Source: an uncultured Alistipes sp. (GTDB lineage Bacteria > Bacteroidota > Bacteroidia > Bacteroidales > UBA932). From it: a stretch of DNA of 13,331 bases. The stretch is taken from contig UQUJ01000076.1 of NCBI GenBank assembly GCA_900544195.1, positions 1-13,331 of the forward strand, written 5' to 3'. Every line of letters begins with the position of its first letter. Within the stretch, counting starts at the first letter, position 1. Both the position numbers and the translations under genes were made by a program. The notes beneath the pieces were generated by a model that was not told where the DNA came from, ran no database searches, and worked only from the letters and a program-made list of their open reading frames with translations. This document shows, piece by piece, positions 1 through 6,874 of this stretch.

Positions 1-67
1 GGGAAAGAGCTTGCTCTTAACCTTCAAACAAACAATTCAAAACAGCTTCTTATAAAACGAACGACAA

Positions 68-919
68 ATGTTAAGAATCGCAATTCAGGCCAAAGGCCGG
101 TTAAGTGAAGAAAGCCTCTTGCTGTTGCGGGAGGCGGGTATCGAGGTGGATGACACCAAACGGAAATTCCTGTCTCAGTCCAGCAGTTTCCCGGTGGAGA
201 TTCTCTATCTGCGGGATGATGACATCCCTCAGGCTGTGGCTCAAGACGTCGCGGATCTGGGAATCGTTGGCTACAACGAGGTCTGCGAGAGGGGAGAGTC
301 GGTGGAGATAGTGGATCGTCTGGGATTTGGTGGCTGCCGGATCTCACTTGCCGTTCCAAAGGCTGATGAGTATTCCGGATTGGAATATTTCAACGGCAAG
401 CGGATTGCCACATCTTATCCGAACATCTTGGGCAAATTCTTGAAAGAGAAAGGAATAGATGCAAAGATTAATGTGATCACAGGCTCTGTTGAGATCGCTC
501 CGACCGTCGGTATGAGCGACGCGATCTTCGACATTGTGTCTTCCGGCGGGACACTTGTGAGCAACGGGCTCAAGGAAGTTGAGAAAGTAGTGTTCTCGGA
601 GGCTGTGCTGATTTCGGGAGGGAATCTTTCGGAGGAGAAAGCCAAACTTTTGGAGCAGATAAAGTTCCGATTCAACGCGGTCCGTGACAGTAGAGGCAAG
701 AAATACCTTTTGATGAACATCCCGAACGGCAGGATTGAGGATGCGATACGGATAGTTCCGGCGATGAGAAGTCCTACGGTGCTGCCGCTTGCGCAGAGCG
801 GTTGGTCGTCGCTTCATTCGGTTGTGGATGAGAGCGTTCTTTGGGAGAAGATAGAAAGTCTTAAGGAGATCGGGGCGGAAGGGATTCTTGTGCTCTCGGT
901 CGAGAAGATGGTTTTGTAG
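68..919 (+). CDS. hisG: ATP phosphoribosyltransferase, long form
   Basis: First enzyme of histidine synthesis: joins ATP to PRPP to give phosphoribosyl-ATP, in the cytoplasm. The 283-residue product has the two-lobed catalytic region (N-terminal motif with QAKGRLSE at residues 7-14) and the PRPP-binding loop around residues 151-165 (DAIFDIVSSGGTLVS). A C-terminal part of about 75 residues, from about residue 208, matches the regulatory domain of the long HisG form, which binds histidine for feedback inhibition and needs no HisZ partner. The ATG at 68 gives the usual N-terminus. It is the first gene of the his operon. Only 67 bases lie upstream, too few to identify a promoter or leader. It is followed by a 64-base gap to the likely hisD start. 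Confidence 0.96.
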   Translation: MLRIAIQAKGRLSEESLLLLREAGIEVDDTKRKFLSQSSSFPVEILYLRDDDIPQAVAQDVADLGIVGYNEVCERGESVEIVDRLGFGGCRISLAVPKADEYSGLEYFNGKRIATSYPNILGKFLKEKGIDAKINVITGSVEIAPTVGMSDAIFDIVSSGGTLVSNGLKEVEKVVFSEAVLISGGNLSEEKAKLLEQIKFRFNAVRDSRGKKYLLMNIPNGRIEDAIRIVPAMRSPTVLPLAQSGWSSLHSVVDESVLWEKIESLKEIGAEGILVLSVEKMVL

Positions 920-964
920 TTTTGCATATTTATTCATTGCTCTTATGCGTAATTCAGATTGTCC

Positions 965-989
965 GGTCACTGAGCTTGTCGAAATGACC
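965..989 (+). repeat. Dispersed 25-bp element, copy 1, spanning the hisD start
   Basis: Arms GGTCAC (965-970) and ATGACC (984-989) flank the core TGAGCTTGTCGAA (971-983). It differs from the inferred consensus arm GTGACC by one base, and that base creates the ATG used as the likely hisD start. If hisD instead starts at 945, the copy is read as P-V-T-E-L-V-E-M. Confidence 0.85.
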
Positions 990-2363
990 CCGATATACAA
1001 TAACCCTCCTCGCTCCGAATGGCCAAAGTTGACAGCAAGAGCCGCCGAAAGTGATTCCGACATAGAATCCAGCGTCCGAACCACTCTTGAATATGTCAGA
1101 ACAAAAGGTGATCAAGCACTTCTTGATCTTGAGTCGCGCTATGACGGAACGACTTTCGTATCTGCCGAAGCCTTGAAAGTCAGTAAAAAAGAGAGCGAGG
1201 ATGCCGCCGCTTCTGTTCCGCGGGAATTGAAAGAAACCCTCGCCCAGGCATATTCAAACATCATGAAGTTCCATGAGGCACAGATGCCGCAAGCCGTTAA
1301 GGTCGAGACTTCCGCCGGTGTTACCTGCTACCAGAAAGCCGTTCCCATCCGTAGGGTTGGGCTGTATATTCCAGGAGGACGCGCGCCTTTGTTTTCGACG
1401 GTTCTCATGCTGGCGATTCCGGCTCAGGTGGCTGGCTGTCCGGAAATAGTCCTATGTACCCCTCCCGGCAAGGACGGGAAGGCGAATCCGGTCATTATCT
1501 ATGCGGCTTCGGTCTGCGGAGTCAGGAATATATTCAAAATCGGTGGGGCACAGGCAATCGCGGCGATGGCTTACGGAACGGAGACGCTTGCCAAATGTGA
1601 CAAGATTTTCGGCCCGGGAAACCGTTATGTAATGAAAGCCAAACAGATGGTCGGGTTGTCGGTTGCGGCCATCGACATGCCGGCCGGGCCGTCTGAGGTC
1701 ATGGTTCTGGCTGATGAGACCGCCGATCCGGAGTTCGTCGCAGCGGACTTCCTTTCACAATCGGAACATGGTCCTGACAGCCAGTCGATGCTGGTCTGTA
1801 CCTCGGAAACGATTGCAAAATCCGTGGAGGAGGCCGTGACGAGGCAGACAGAAAGGTTGAGCCGAGGAGAAATCGTTGCAAAAGCATTGGAACACAGCCG
1901 GATGATAGTCATGCCAAGTCGTGAGGACATCATCGATTTTGTCAATGAATATGCCCCCGAACATCTCATTATCTCCATGCGTGATCCTTGGAGCGTGGCT
2001 GATAGGGTCGTGGCCGCCGGAAGCATATTCATCGGAAATTATTCTCCGGAAAGCGCGGGGGACTACGCCTCCGGCACGAACCACACGCTTCCGACAAGTG
2101 GTTGGGCTCATTCGTTCAGCGGGTTGAATCTGGATGCGTTCATGAGGAAGATGACGATTCAGGAGATATCCCGCGAGGGTTTGTCCGGCCTTGGGGACAC
2201 AATCCGTACCATGGCTTTTGCTGAAGGGCTAGACGCGCATGCCGCCGCTGTTGATGTCAGACTTCGCGGTGATGTCGGTTCGACAGGCTCACCAACCGGT
2301 CCGGTCACAGAGCTTGTCGAAGTGTCGAGGCGATTGTCAGGTTTGAAAGATGATTTACTATGA
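984..2363 (+). CDS. hisD: Histidinol dehydrogenase
   Basis: Last enzyme of the pathway: oxidises L-histidinol to L-histidine in two NAD-dependent steps. Counting from the ATG at 984 (459 aa), the expected zinc and catalytic residues fall at Q259, H262, E326, H327, D360 and H419, the same numbers as I recall for E. coli HisD. This supports 984 over the in-frame ATG at 945, which adds 13 residues (M-R-N-S-D-C-P-V-T-E-L-V-E), or the TTG at 888 inside hisG. The ATG at 984 lies in the 3' arm of a dispersed 25-bp element (965-989), and no clear Shine-Dalgarno precedes it. After about residue 429, where the family normally ends, there is an extension of about 30 residues that contains another copy of the element (PVTELVEVS). 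The stop overlaps the hisC start (ATGA). Confidence 0.95.
   Translation: MTPIYNNPPRSEWPKLTARAAESDSDIESSVRTTLEYVRTKGDQALLDLESRYDGTTFVSAEALKVSKKESEDAAASVPRELKETLAQAYSNIMKFHEAQMPQAVKVETSAGVTCYQKAVPIRRVGLYIPGGRAPLFSTVLMLAIPAQVAGCPEIVLCTPPGKDGKANPVIIYAASVCGVRNIFKIGGAQAIAAMAYGTETLAKCDKIFGPGNRYVMKAKQMVGLSVAAIDMPAGPSEVMVLADETADPEFVAADFLSQSEHGPDSQSMLVCTSETIAKSVEEAVTRQTERLSRGEIVAKALEHSRMIVMPSREDIIDFVNEYAPEHLIISMRDPWSVADRVVAAGSIFIGNYSPESAGDYASGTNHTLPTSGWAHSFSGLNLDAFMRKMTIQEISREGLSGLGDTIRTMAFAEGLDAHAAAVDVRLRGDVGSTGSPTGPVTELVEVSRRLSGLKDDLL
2279..2321. repeat. Head-to-head inverted pair of element cores
   Basis: TTCGACAGGCTC (2279-2290) is the reverse complement of GAGCTTGTCGAA (2310-2321) apart from one G/T wobble position. 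The loop between them is 19 bases. In the mRNA it would form a 12-bp hairpin about 40 bases before the hisC start. The left arm is read as S-T-G-S inside the HisD extension. Confidence 0.7.
2303..2327 (+). repeat. Dispersed 25-bp element, copy 2, in the HisD C-terminus
   Basis: Arm GGTCAC (2303-2308), core AGAGCTTGTCGAA (2309-2321), then GTGTCG (2322-2327). It is read in frame as P-V-T-E-L-V-E-V-S beyond the normal end of HisD. It is paired with an inverted half-copy at 2279-2290. Confidence 0.85.
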
Positions 2364-4027
2364 AGATAGAAGACGTTCTTAAACTAGCAAGGCCGAACAT
2401 CTTAGGCCTTGAAGCATATTCGACTGCGAGGGACGACTGCGGCTCGAACCGGCCGGAAATATTCCTTGATGCCAACGAAAACCCCTACAACAATGGCATC
2501 AACCGCTACCCTGATCCGCACCAGAAAGCGTTGAAGTCCAGAATCTCGGAAATAAAAGGGATCGCTGCGGGCAGCTTGTTCCTCGGCAACGGGAGCGACG
2601 AGGCGATCGACCTTGTGTACCGCGTGTTCTGCGAGCCGGGAGAGAGCAGTACCGTGTCCATCGCCCCGAGCTACGGAATGTATGAGGTTGCGGCCGCGAT
2701 GAACGACGTGGAGTTCAGAAAAGTCCGGCTGAGGCCGGATTTCTCCATGGACACAGAGGCGATGCTTGCCGCAACGGACTCCAAGACAAGGCTGATGTTC
2801 ATCTGCTCGCCGAACAACCCGACCGGAAACTCTTTCCCGGCGGAACAGATCGAGGAGCTTCTTGAAAGGTTCGGCGGCGTGATTGTGCTGGATGAGGCCT
2901 ACATCGACTTTTCGGTCATGCCTTCGCTGGCATCTTTGGTCAAGAGATACCCCAATCTGATTGTGCTTCAGACGCTTTCAAAGGCTTGGGGCATGGCAGG
3001 ACTCAGGATCGGACTGGCTGTCGCCGATCCGGCCGTGATCTCGTTGATGTCCAAGGTCAAGTACCCATACAATATCAATGTGGTCGCTCAGAAAATGGCG
3101 TTGATGAAGCTGGACGAGGCTGCCAAAGACAAGGCGGTGGCTGAGATTGTGGGACAGAGGTTCCGGTTGGAAAAGGAACTCCGCAAGTGTCCGGAGGTCA
3201 AGGGAATATATTCAAGTGACGCTAATTTTCTGTTGGTGCGGTTTGACAATCCGGATGAGGTTTACGAGAGGCTGCTTGCGGGAGGAGTCATTGTGCGGAA
3301 CCGCTCCAAGGTCCCGGGTTGCGAAGGGTGCCTTCGCATCACTGTCGGCACTCCGGCCGAGAATGACAGGCTGCTGCGGCTGCTTGCCTCACCGGTCACT
3401 GAGCCTGTCGAAGTGGCCTTAAGGTGCCAGGGCATAGAGAAGCTTGGTGAAAGACATGTAAGAATTGTTCGCGATACCAAAGAGACAAAAATTACCCTTG
3501 AATTGGATCTGGATTCTATGGGGAGTGGTCGCATCTCAACAGGTCTCCCTTTCTTCGACCACATGCTTGAGCAGATCCCGAACCACGGCGGCGTGGCGCT
3601 TTCAATAGATGCGAAAGGAGATCTGCAAGTCGATGAGCATCACACGATCGAGGATGTCGGAATTGTCCTCGGAGAGGCGATCAACGCCGCTCTCGGCTCG
3701 AAACTCGGCATAGCCCGCTACGGCTTCGTCCTCCCGATGGACGACTGTGACGCCGCTGTCCTGATGGATTTCGGAGGGCGGATTGATTTCAGATGGAACG
3801 TGGAGTTCAATCGGGAGAAGGTCGGCGATGTCCCGACCGAGATGTTCAGCCATTTCTTCCAGTCTGTCTGCGCCGGAGCGAAATGCAACCTGCACATCTG
3901 GGCGGAGGGCGTGAACGAGCATCACAAGGCCGAGGCAATCTTCAAAGCCTTCGCCAGGGCTTTAAGAATGGCGGTCGCCAAGACCCCGTTCCCTTACGAA
4001 CTACCATCAAGCAAAGGCATCCTATGA
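2360..4027 (+). CDS. hisC-hisB: Fused histidinol-phosphate aminotransferase / imidazoleglycerol-phosphate dehydratase
   Basis: One uninterrupted 555-residue frame holds two pathway enzymes. Residues 1 to about 345 are HisC, a fold-type I PLP aminotransferase making histidinol phosphate: SPNNPTG near 150, DEAYIDF near 178, and the PLP lysine K208 in TLSKAWG. Residues from about 365 to 555 are the IGPD domain, which dehydrates imidazoleglycerol phosphate. Its metal-binding histidine pairs are at 427-428 (DEHHTIED) and 521-522 (NEHHKAE), and it ends PSSKGIL as the family does. The linker carries a dispersed element (PVTEPVEVA). In Bacteroidota, HisB is usually a HAD phosphatase joined to IGPD. 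Here the HAD part is absent and HisC takes its place, so histidinol-phosphate phosphatase is not encoded in this window. A GTG at 3413, the last codon of the element, could be an internal start for a separate IGPD. ATGA overlaps join it to hisD and hisH. Confidence 0.93.
   Translation: MKIEDVLKLARPNILGLEAYSTARDDCGSNRPEIFLDANENPYNNGINRYPDPHQKALKSRISEIKGIAAGSLFLGNGSDEAIDLVYRVFCEPGESSTVSIAPSYGMYEVAAAMNDVEFRKVRLRPDFSMDTEAMLAATDSKTRLMFICSPNNPTGNSFPAEQIEELLERFGGVIVLDEAYIDFSVMPSLASLVKRYPNLIVLQTLSKAWGMAGLRIGLAVADPAVISLMSKVKYPYNINVVAQKMALMKLDEAAKDKAVAEIVGQRFRLEKELRKCPEVKGIYSSDANFLLVRFDNPDEVYERLLAGGVIVRNRSKVPGCEGCLRITVGTPAENDRLLRLLASPVTEPVEVALRCQGIEKLGERHVRIVRDTKETKITLELDLDSMGSGRISTGLPFFDHMLEQIPNHGGVALSIDAKGDLQVDEHHTIEDVGIVLGEAINAALGSKLGIARYGFVLPMDDCDAAVLMDFGGRIDFRWNVEFNREKVGDVPTEMFSHFFQSVCAGAKCNLHIWAEGVNEHHKAEAIFKAFARALRMAVAKTPFPYELPSSKGIL
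3394..3418 (+). repeat. Dispersed 25-bp element, copy 3, at the HisC-IGPD junction
   Basis: Arms GGTCAC (3394-3399) and GTGGCC (3413-3418) around TGAGCCTGTCGAA. The arms pair fully if a G-U wobble is allowed. It is read as P-V-T-E-P-V-E-V-A in the linker between the two enzyme domains. Confidence 0.85.
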
Positions 4028-4614
4028 TAGCGATAATTGACTACAAGGCCGGCAACATACGCTCGGTCGAAAACGCTCTGAAAAGGTTTGGAGCGGAATA
4101 TGTGCTGACCGCTGATCCGGAGATGATCCGCCGCGCCGACCACGTGATCCTGCCGGGAGTTGGGGAGGCTTCCTCCGCTATGAAAGCCTTGGAGTCCACA
4201 GGCTTGGCACCAGTCATAAAGTCATTGACCCAACCTGTTTTAGGAATATGCATCGGAATGCAGCTGATGTGCGCTTCAAGCGAGGAGGGCGACACGGAAT
4301 GTCTTGGAATATTCACCCCGAAAGTCACCCGCTTCCCTGAAACTCCGGGCGTGAAGATACCTCACACCGGCTGGAACATCATATCGGGGCTTCGCGGACC
4401 GTTGTTCAGGAATATTCCCGAAGACTCTTTTGTCTATTATGTGCACTCGTACTGCCCTGAGATATTCACTGATCAGACTGTCGCCGTGACTGAATATGCC
4501 GGTGTCCGTTTCAGCGGTGCGCTCCAGCGTGACAATTTCTTCGGGACGCAGTTCCATCCGGAGAAAAGCGGTCCGGTCGGAGCGGAGATATTAAAGAATT
4601 TTATAGAATTATAG
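4024..4614 (+). CDS. hisH: Imidazole glycerol phosphate synthase, glutaminase subunit
   Basis: Class I glutamine amidotransferase that supplies ammonia to HisF through the HisH-HisF complex. The 196-residue product has the nucleophile C76 in GICIGMQ and the other triad residues H178 and E180 in QFHPEKS, so it looks catalytically intact. The N-terminus (MIAIIDYKAGN) is typical. The ATG at 4024 overlaps the end of the hisC-hisB frame as ATGA, which suggests translational coupling. hisF lies two genes downstream with hisA between, the usual order in these operons. A 55-base gap follows before hisA. Confidence 0.95.
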   Translation: MIAIIDYKAGNIRSVENALKRFGAEYVLTADPEMIRRADHVILPGVGEASSAMKALESTGLAPVIKSLTQPVLGICIGMQLMCASSEEGDTECLGIFTPKVTRFPETPGVKIPHTGWNIISGLRGPLFRNIPEDSFVYYVHSYCPEIFTDQTVAVTEYAGVRFSGALQRDNFFGTQFHPEKSGPVGAEILKNFIEL

Positions 4615-4669
4615 TTTGTTGGCAAAACTTGTGAATAGCATGTGATTGCCTGTTTGTGAAAGTTGAGTT

Positions 4670-5383
4670 ATGAGAAATTTTAACATAATCCCGGCCATAG
4701 ACATAATCGGAGGCCGGTGCGTGCGTCTCACGCAGGGAGACTATTCAAGGGAGAAGGTTTACTCTGACGACCCGGTCAGTATGGCGAAGGGATTCGAGCA
4801 GGCCGGCGCGACAAGGCTGCATCTTGTTGATCTGGAAGGAGCAAAGGCCGCTTGTCCGAAGAACCTGGATGTGCTAAGGAATATAACCAATGCGACCGGT
4901 CTGAAAGTTGAGTTCGGCGGCGGGGTGAAGTCGGAGGAGTCTTTGAAGGCGGTTCTGGATGCGGGGGCTGAATATGTCATCTGCGGAAGCGTGGCCTTTA
5001 CAGAACCGGACATATTCAAGAAATGGCTTGGCCGCTATGGGGAAAAAATCATCCTTGGGTTGGATCTGAAGAATGGTTTGGTCGCGACGCACGGTTGGAA
5101 GGAGACTGTCCCGATGTCAGCCGTGCAGGCTTTGGAGTCTTTTGAAGGACTTGTGCGTCAGGCTATTGTGACCGAGGTTTCGAGGGACGGGATGTTGCAG
5201 GGCGTGAATCTTGAGTTTTACGCCGGCCTTCAGCAACAGTTCCCGGACGTGGAGATCATCGTGAGCGGGGGCGTGTCCAATTACGAGGATCTGGAGGAAT
5301 TGAGAAGATCTGGACTTCGCTCGGCGATTGTCGGGAAGGCAATCTATGAGGGACGGGTCAGACTTGAGGATTTGTTCAGGTAA
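4670..5383 (+). CDS. hisA: ProFAR isomerase (phosphoribosylformimino-AICAR-ribotide isomerase)
   Basis: Isomerises ProFAR to PRFAR by an Amadori rearrangement. This is a 237-residue (beta/alpha)8 barrel, with the two catalytic aspartates at D11 (IPAIDIIGGRCVRL) and D132 (LGLDLKNG). The phosphate-binding glycines are visible at FGGGVKSEE (82-90) and VSGGVSN in the second half. The ATG at 4670 follows a 55-base gap after hisH, the largest within the his genes after hisG-hisD. I do not see a convincing Bacteroidota-type promoter in that gap; TTTG at 4615-4618 with TA at 4636 is only a weak match. The stop is one base before the hisF start. Confidence 0.95.
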   Translation: MRNFNIIPAIDIIGGRCVRLTQGDYSREKVYSDDPVSMAKGFEQAGATRLHLVDLEGAKAACPKNLDVLRNITNATGLKVEFGGGVKSEESLKAVLDAGAEYVICGSVAFTEPDIFKKWLGRYGEKIILGLDLKNGLVATHGWKETVPMSAVQALESFEGLVRQAIVTEVSRDGMLQGVNLEFYAGLQQQFPDVEIIVSGGVSNYEDLEELRRSGLRSAIVGKAIYEGRVRLEDLFR

Positions 5384-5384
5384 T

Positions 5385-6185
5385 ATGTTGGCGAAGAGAA
5401 TTATACCTTGTCTGGACGTGAAGGACGGGCAGGTGGTGAAGGGAACCAATTTCGAGGGTTTGCGTGAGGTGGGCAATCCTGTGGAGATGGGGGCGTTTTA
5501 CTCCGCTCAGGGGGCAGACGAACTCGTCTATCTGGACATCAGCGCGTCTTCGGAAGGCCGGAAGACTTTCACTGATCTGGTTTCCCGGATAGCGGAACGG
5601 ATTGACATTCCGTTCACTGTGGGCGGAGGAATATCTTCGTTCGAGGATGCTGCCAGACTTCTGGACGCTGGAGCGGACAAGATCACGGTCAACACGGCGG
5701 CTGTGCTTCACCCGGAGATCATCACCCGGATCGCATCACGCTACGGCTCCCAGTTTGTTGTCGTGGCGATTGACGCGAGGACGGTCGCTTCTATGGCCGC
5801 TGAGCCTGTCGAAGCTACATCCCTATACGGCAATGCTTACTGGCAGGTAATGACCCACGGCGGCAAGACGCCGACCGACAAGGAGTTGTATTTCTGGGCC
5901 AAAGAAGTCCAGAACCTCGGCGCCGGTGAGATCCTTTTCACCTCCATGGATCACGACGGAACCCGGAACGGCTATGCCGTACAAGCATATTCCCGTCTCG
6001 CGGATGAACTCTCCATCCCCGTGATCGCCTCCGGTGGGGCGGGAAGCGTCGGCGACATCGAGGAAGTACTGACGAAGGGCCGGGCCGACGCCGCCCTCGC
6101 CGCGAGCATATTCCACTACGGCGAAATCTCCATCCCAGAATTGAAAAGAACCCTCCGCACCCACGGAGTGAATGTAAGAATATAA
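5385..6185 (+). CDS. hisF: Imidazole glycerol phosphate synthase, cyclase subunit, with an inserted loop
   Basis: Uses ammonia from HisH to convert PRFAR to imidazole glycerol phosphate and AICAR. The product has 266 residues. The catalytic aspartates are D11 (IIPCLDVKDG) and D130 (VVVAIDAR), the same numbers as in Thermotoga maritima HisF, and the glycine-rich phosphate sites (TVGGGISS, ASGGAGSV) are present. I chose the ATG at 5385, one base after the hisA stop, because it starts MLAKRIIPCLD as the family does; an upstream in-frame ATG at 5328 lies inside hisA. Straight after D130 there is an insert of about 16 residues relative to the T. maritima protein, in the loop after strand 5. It includes a copy of the dispersed element (A-A-E-P-V-E-A). 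The rest of the barrel is ordinary. Confidence 0.95.
   Translation: MLAKRIIPCLDVKDGQVVKGTNFEGLREVGNPVEMGAFYSAQGADELVYLDISASSEGRKTFTDLVSRIAERIDIPFTVGGGISSFEDAARLLDAGADKITVNTAAVLHPEIITRIASRYGSQFVVVAIDARTVASMAAEPVEATSLYGNAYWQVMTHGGKTPTDKELYFWAKEVQNLGAGEILFTSMDHDGTRNGYAVQAYSRLADELSIPVIASGGAGSVGDIEEVLTKGRADAALAASIFHYGEISIPELKRTLRTHGVNVRI
5795..5819 (+). repeat. Dispersed 25-bp element, copy 4, inside hisF
   Basis: The core TGAGCCTGTCGAA (5801-5813) is identical to copy 3. The outer bases GGCCGC and GCTACA have drifted, so the hairpin is weak. It is read as A-A-E-P-V-E-A in the extra loop after the catalytic D130 of HisF, in the same frame as the other genic copies. Confidence 0.75.
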
Positions 6186-6195
6186 AAGGAACTTT

Positions 6196-6804
6196 ATGAA
6201 TATGATTGATTTTAAAACTCTTAAAGCCGGTGCTGACGGACTTGTGCCGGCCATCGTCCAAGACCGGAATACCCTTCAGGTCCTGATGCTCGGCTACATG
6301 AACGCCGAGGCTCTCGAAAAGACCCAGGCAAGCGGTCTGGTGACATTCTTCAGCCGTTCCCGCCAGACCCTATGGACAAAAGGGGAGACCAGCGGCAACT
6401 TCCTTCATCTTGTCTCCATTGCACCTGATTGCGATTCGGACACCCTTCTTGTCCGCGCGATACCTGACGGACCGGCCTGCCACAAAGGCACGAAGACCTG
6501 TTGGGGAGACGCGGTACCGACAAGCACGGGCTTCATCCGCGAGCTTGAAAGTGTGATCAAAGGCCGTCACGAGCAGATGCCGGAGAAGTCCTACACCACG
6601 TCACTGTTCATGGCAGGGACTCCGAGAATGGCACAGAAAGTCGGCGAGGAGGCCGTCGAGACCGTCATCGAGGCCGTGAAAGGGGATGATGAAAGGATGA
6701 TCTACGAGGCCTCGGATTTGGTCTATCACCTTCTCGTGCTTTTAGTCAGCAAAGGCTACGGCATCACCGACCTCGAAAAGGAACTGGAGAGGAGGCATAA
6801 ATAG
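6196..6804 (+). CDS. hisIE: Bifunctional phosphoribosyl-AMP cyclohydrolase / phosphoribosyl-ATP pyrophosphatase
   Basis: A 202-residue fusion carrying the second and third pathway steps. The HisI domain (1 to about 110) has the metal-site aspartates D78, D80 and D82 (DCDSD), cysteines C95 and C102, and the WTKGETSG motif at 60-67, and opens the adenine ring of PR-AMP. The HisE domain (about 115-202) has the metal-binding EExxE at 151-155 and ExxD at 171-174, and removes pyrophosphate from PR-ATP. The ATG at 6196 is preceded by AAAGGA (6185-6190) at a spacing of five bases, one of the few Shine-Dalgarno-like sites in the window. It is ten bases after hisF and ends the his genes; leuA follows after 70 bases. 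Confidence 0.95.
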   Translation: MNMIDFKTLKAGADGLVPAIVQDRNTLQVLMLGYMNAEALEKTQASGLVTFFSRSRQTLWTKGETSGNFLHLVSIAPDCDSDTLLVRAIPDGPACHKGTKTCWGDAVPTSTGFIRELESVIKGRHEQMPEKSYTTSLFMAGTPRMAQKVGEEAVETVIEAVKGDDERMIYEASDLVYHLLVLLVSKGYGITDLEKELERRHK

Positions 6805-6874
6805 GCCATAATGTTGTTTTTCACAGAACAGAATGCGAACTTAGCAAGCAGTTAGTGTAATTACCGTTTTTCAG

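Noticed and set aside
5..18. Small inverted repeat AAGAG/CTCTT just inside the window start
   Set aside because: The stem is only 5-6 bp, no T-tract follows, and the upstream context is missing, so neither terminator nor leader can be supported.
4615..4669. Possible promoter before hisA (TTTG at 4615, TA at 4636) and GGCAA/TTGCC repeat
   Set aside because: The -7 box does not match TAnnTTTG, and a 5-bp repeat with a 20-base spacer is easily due to chance.
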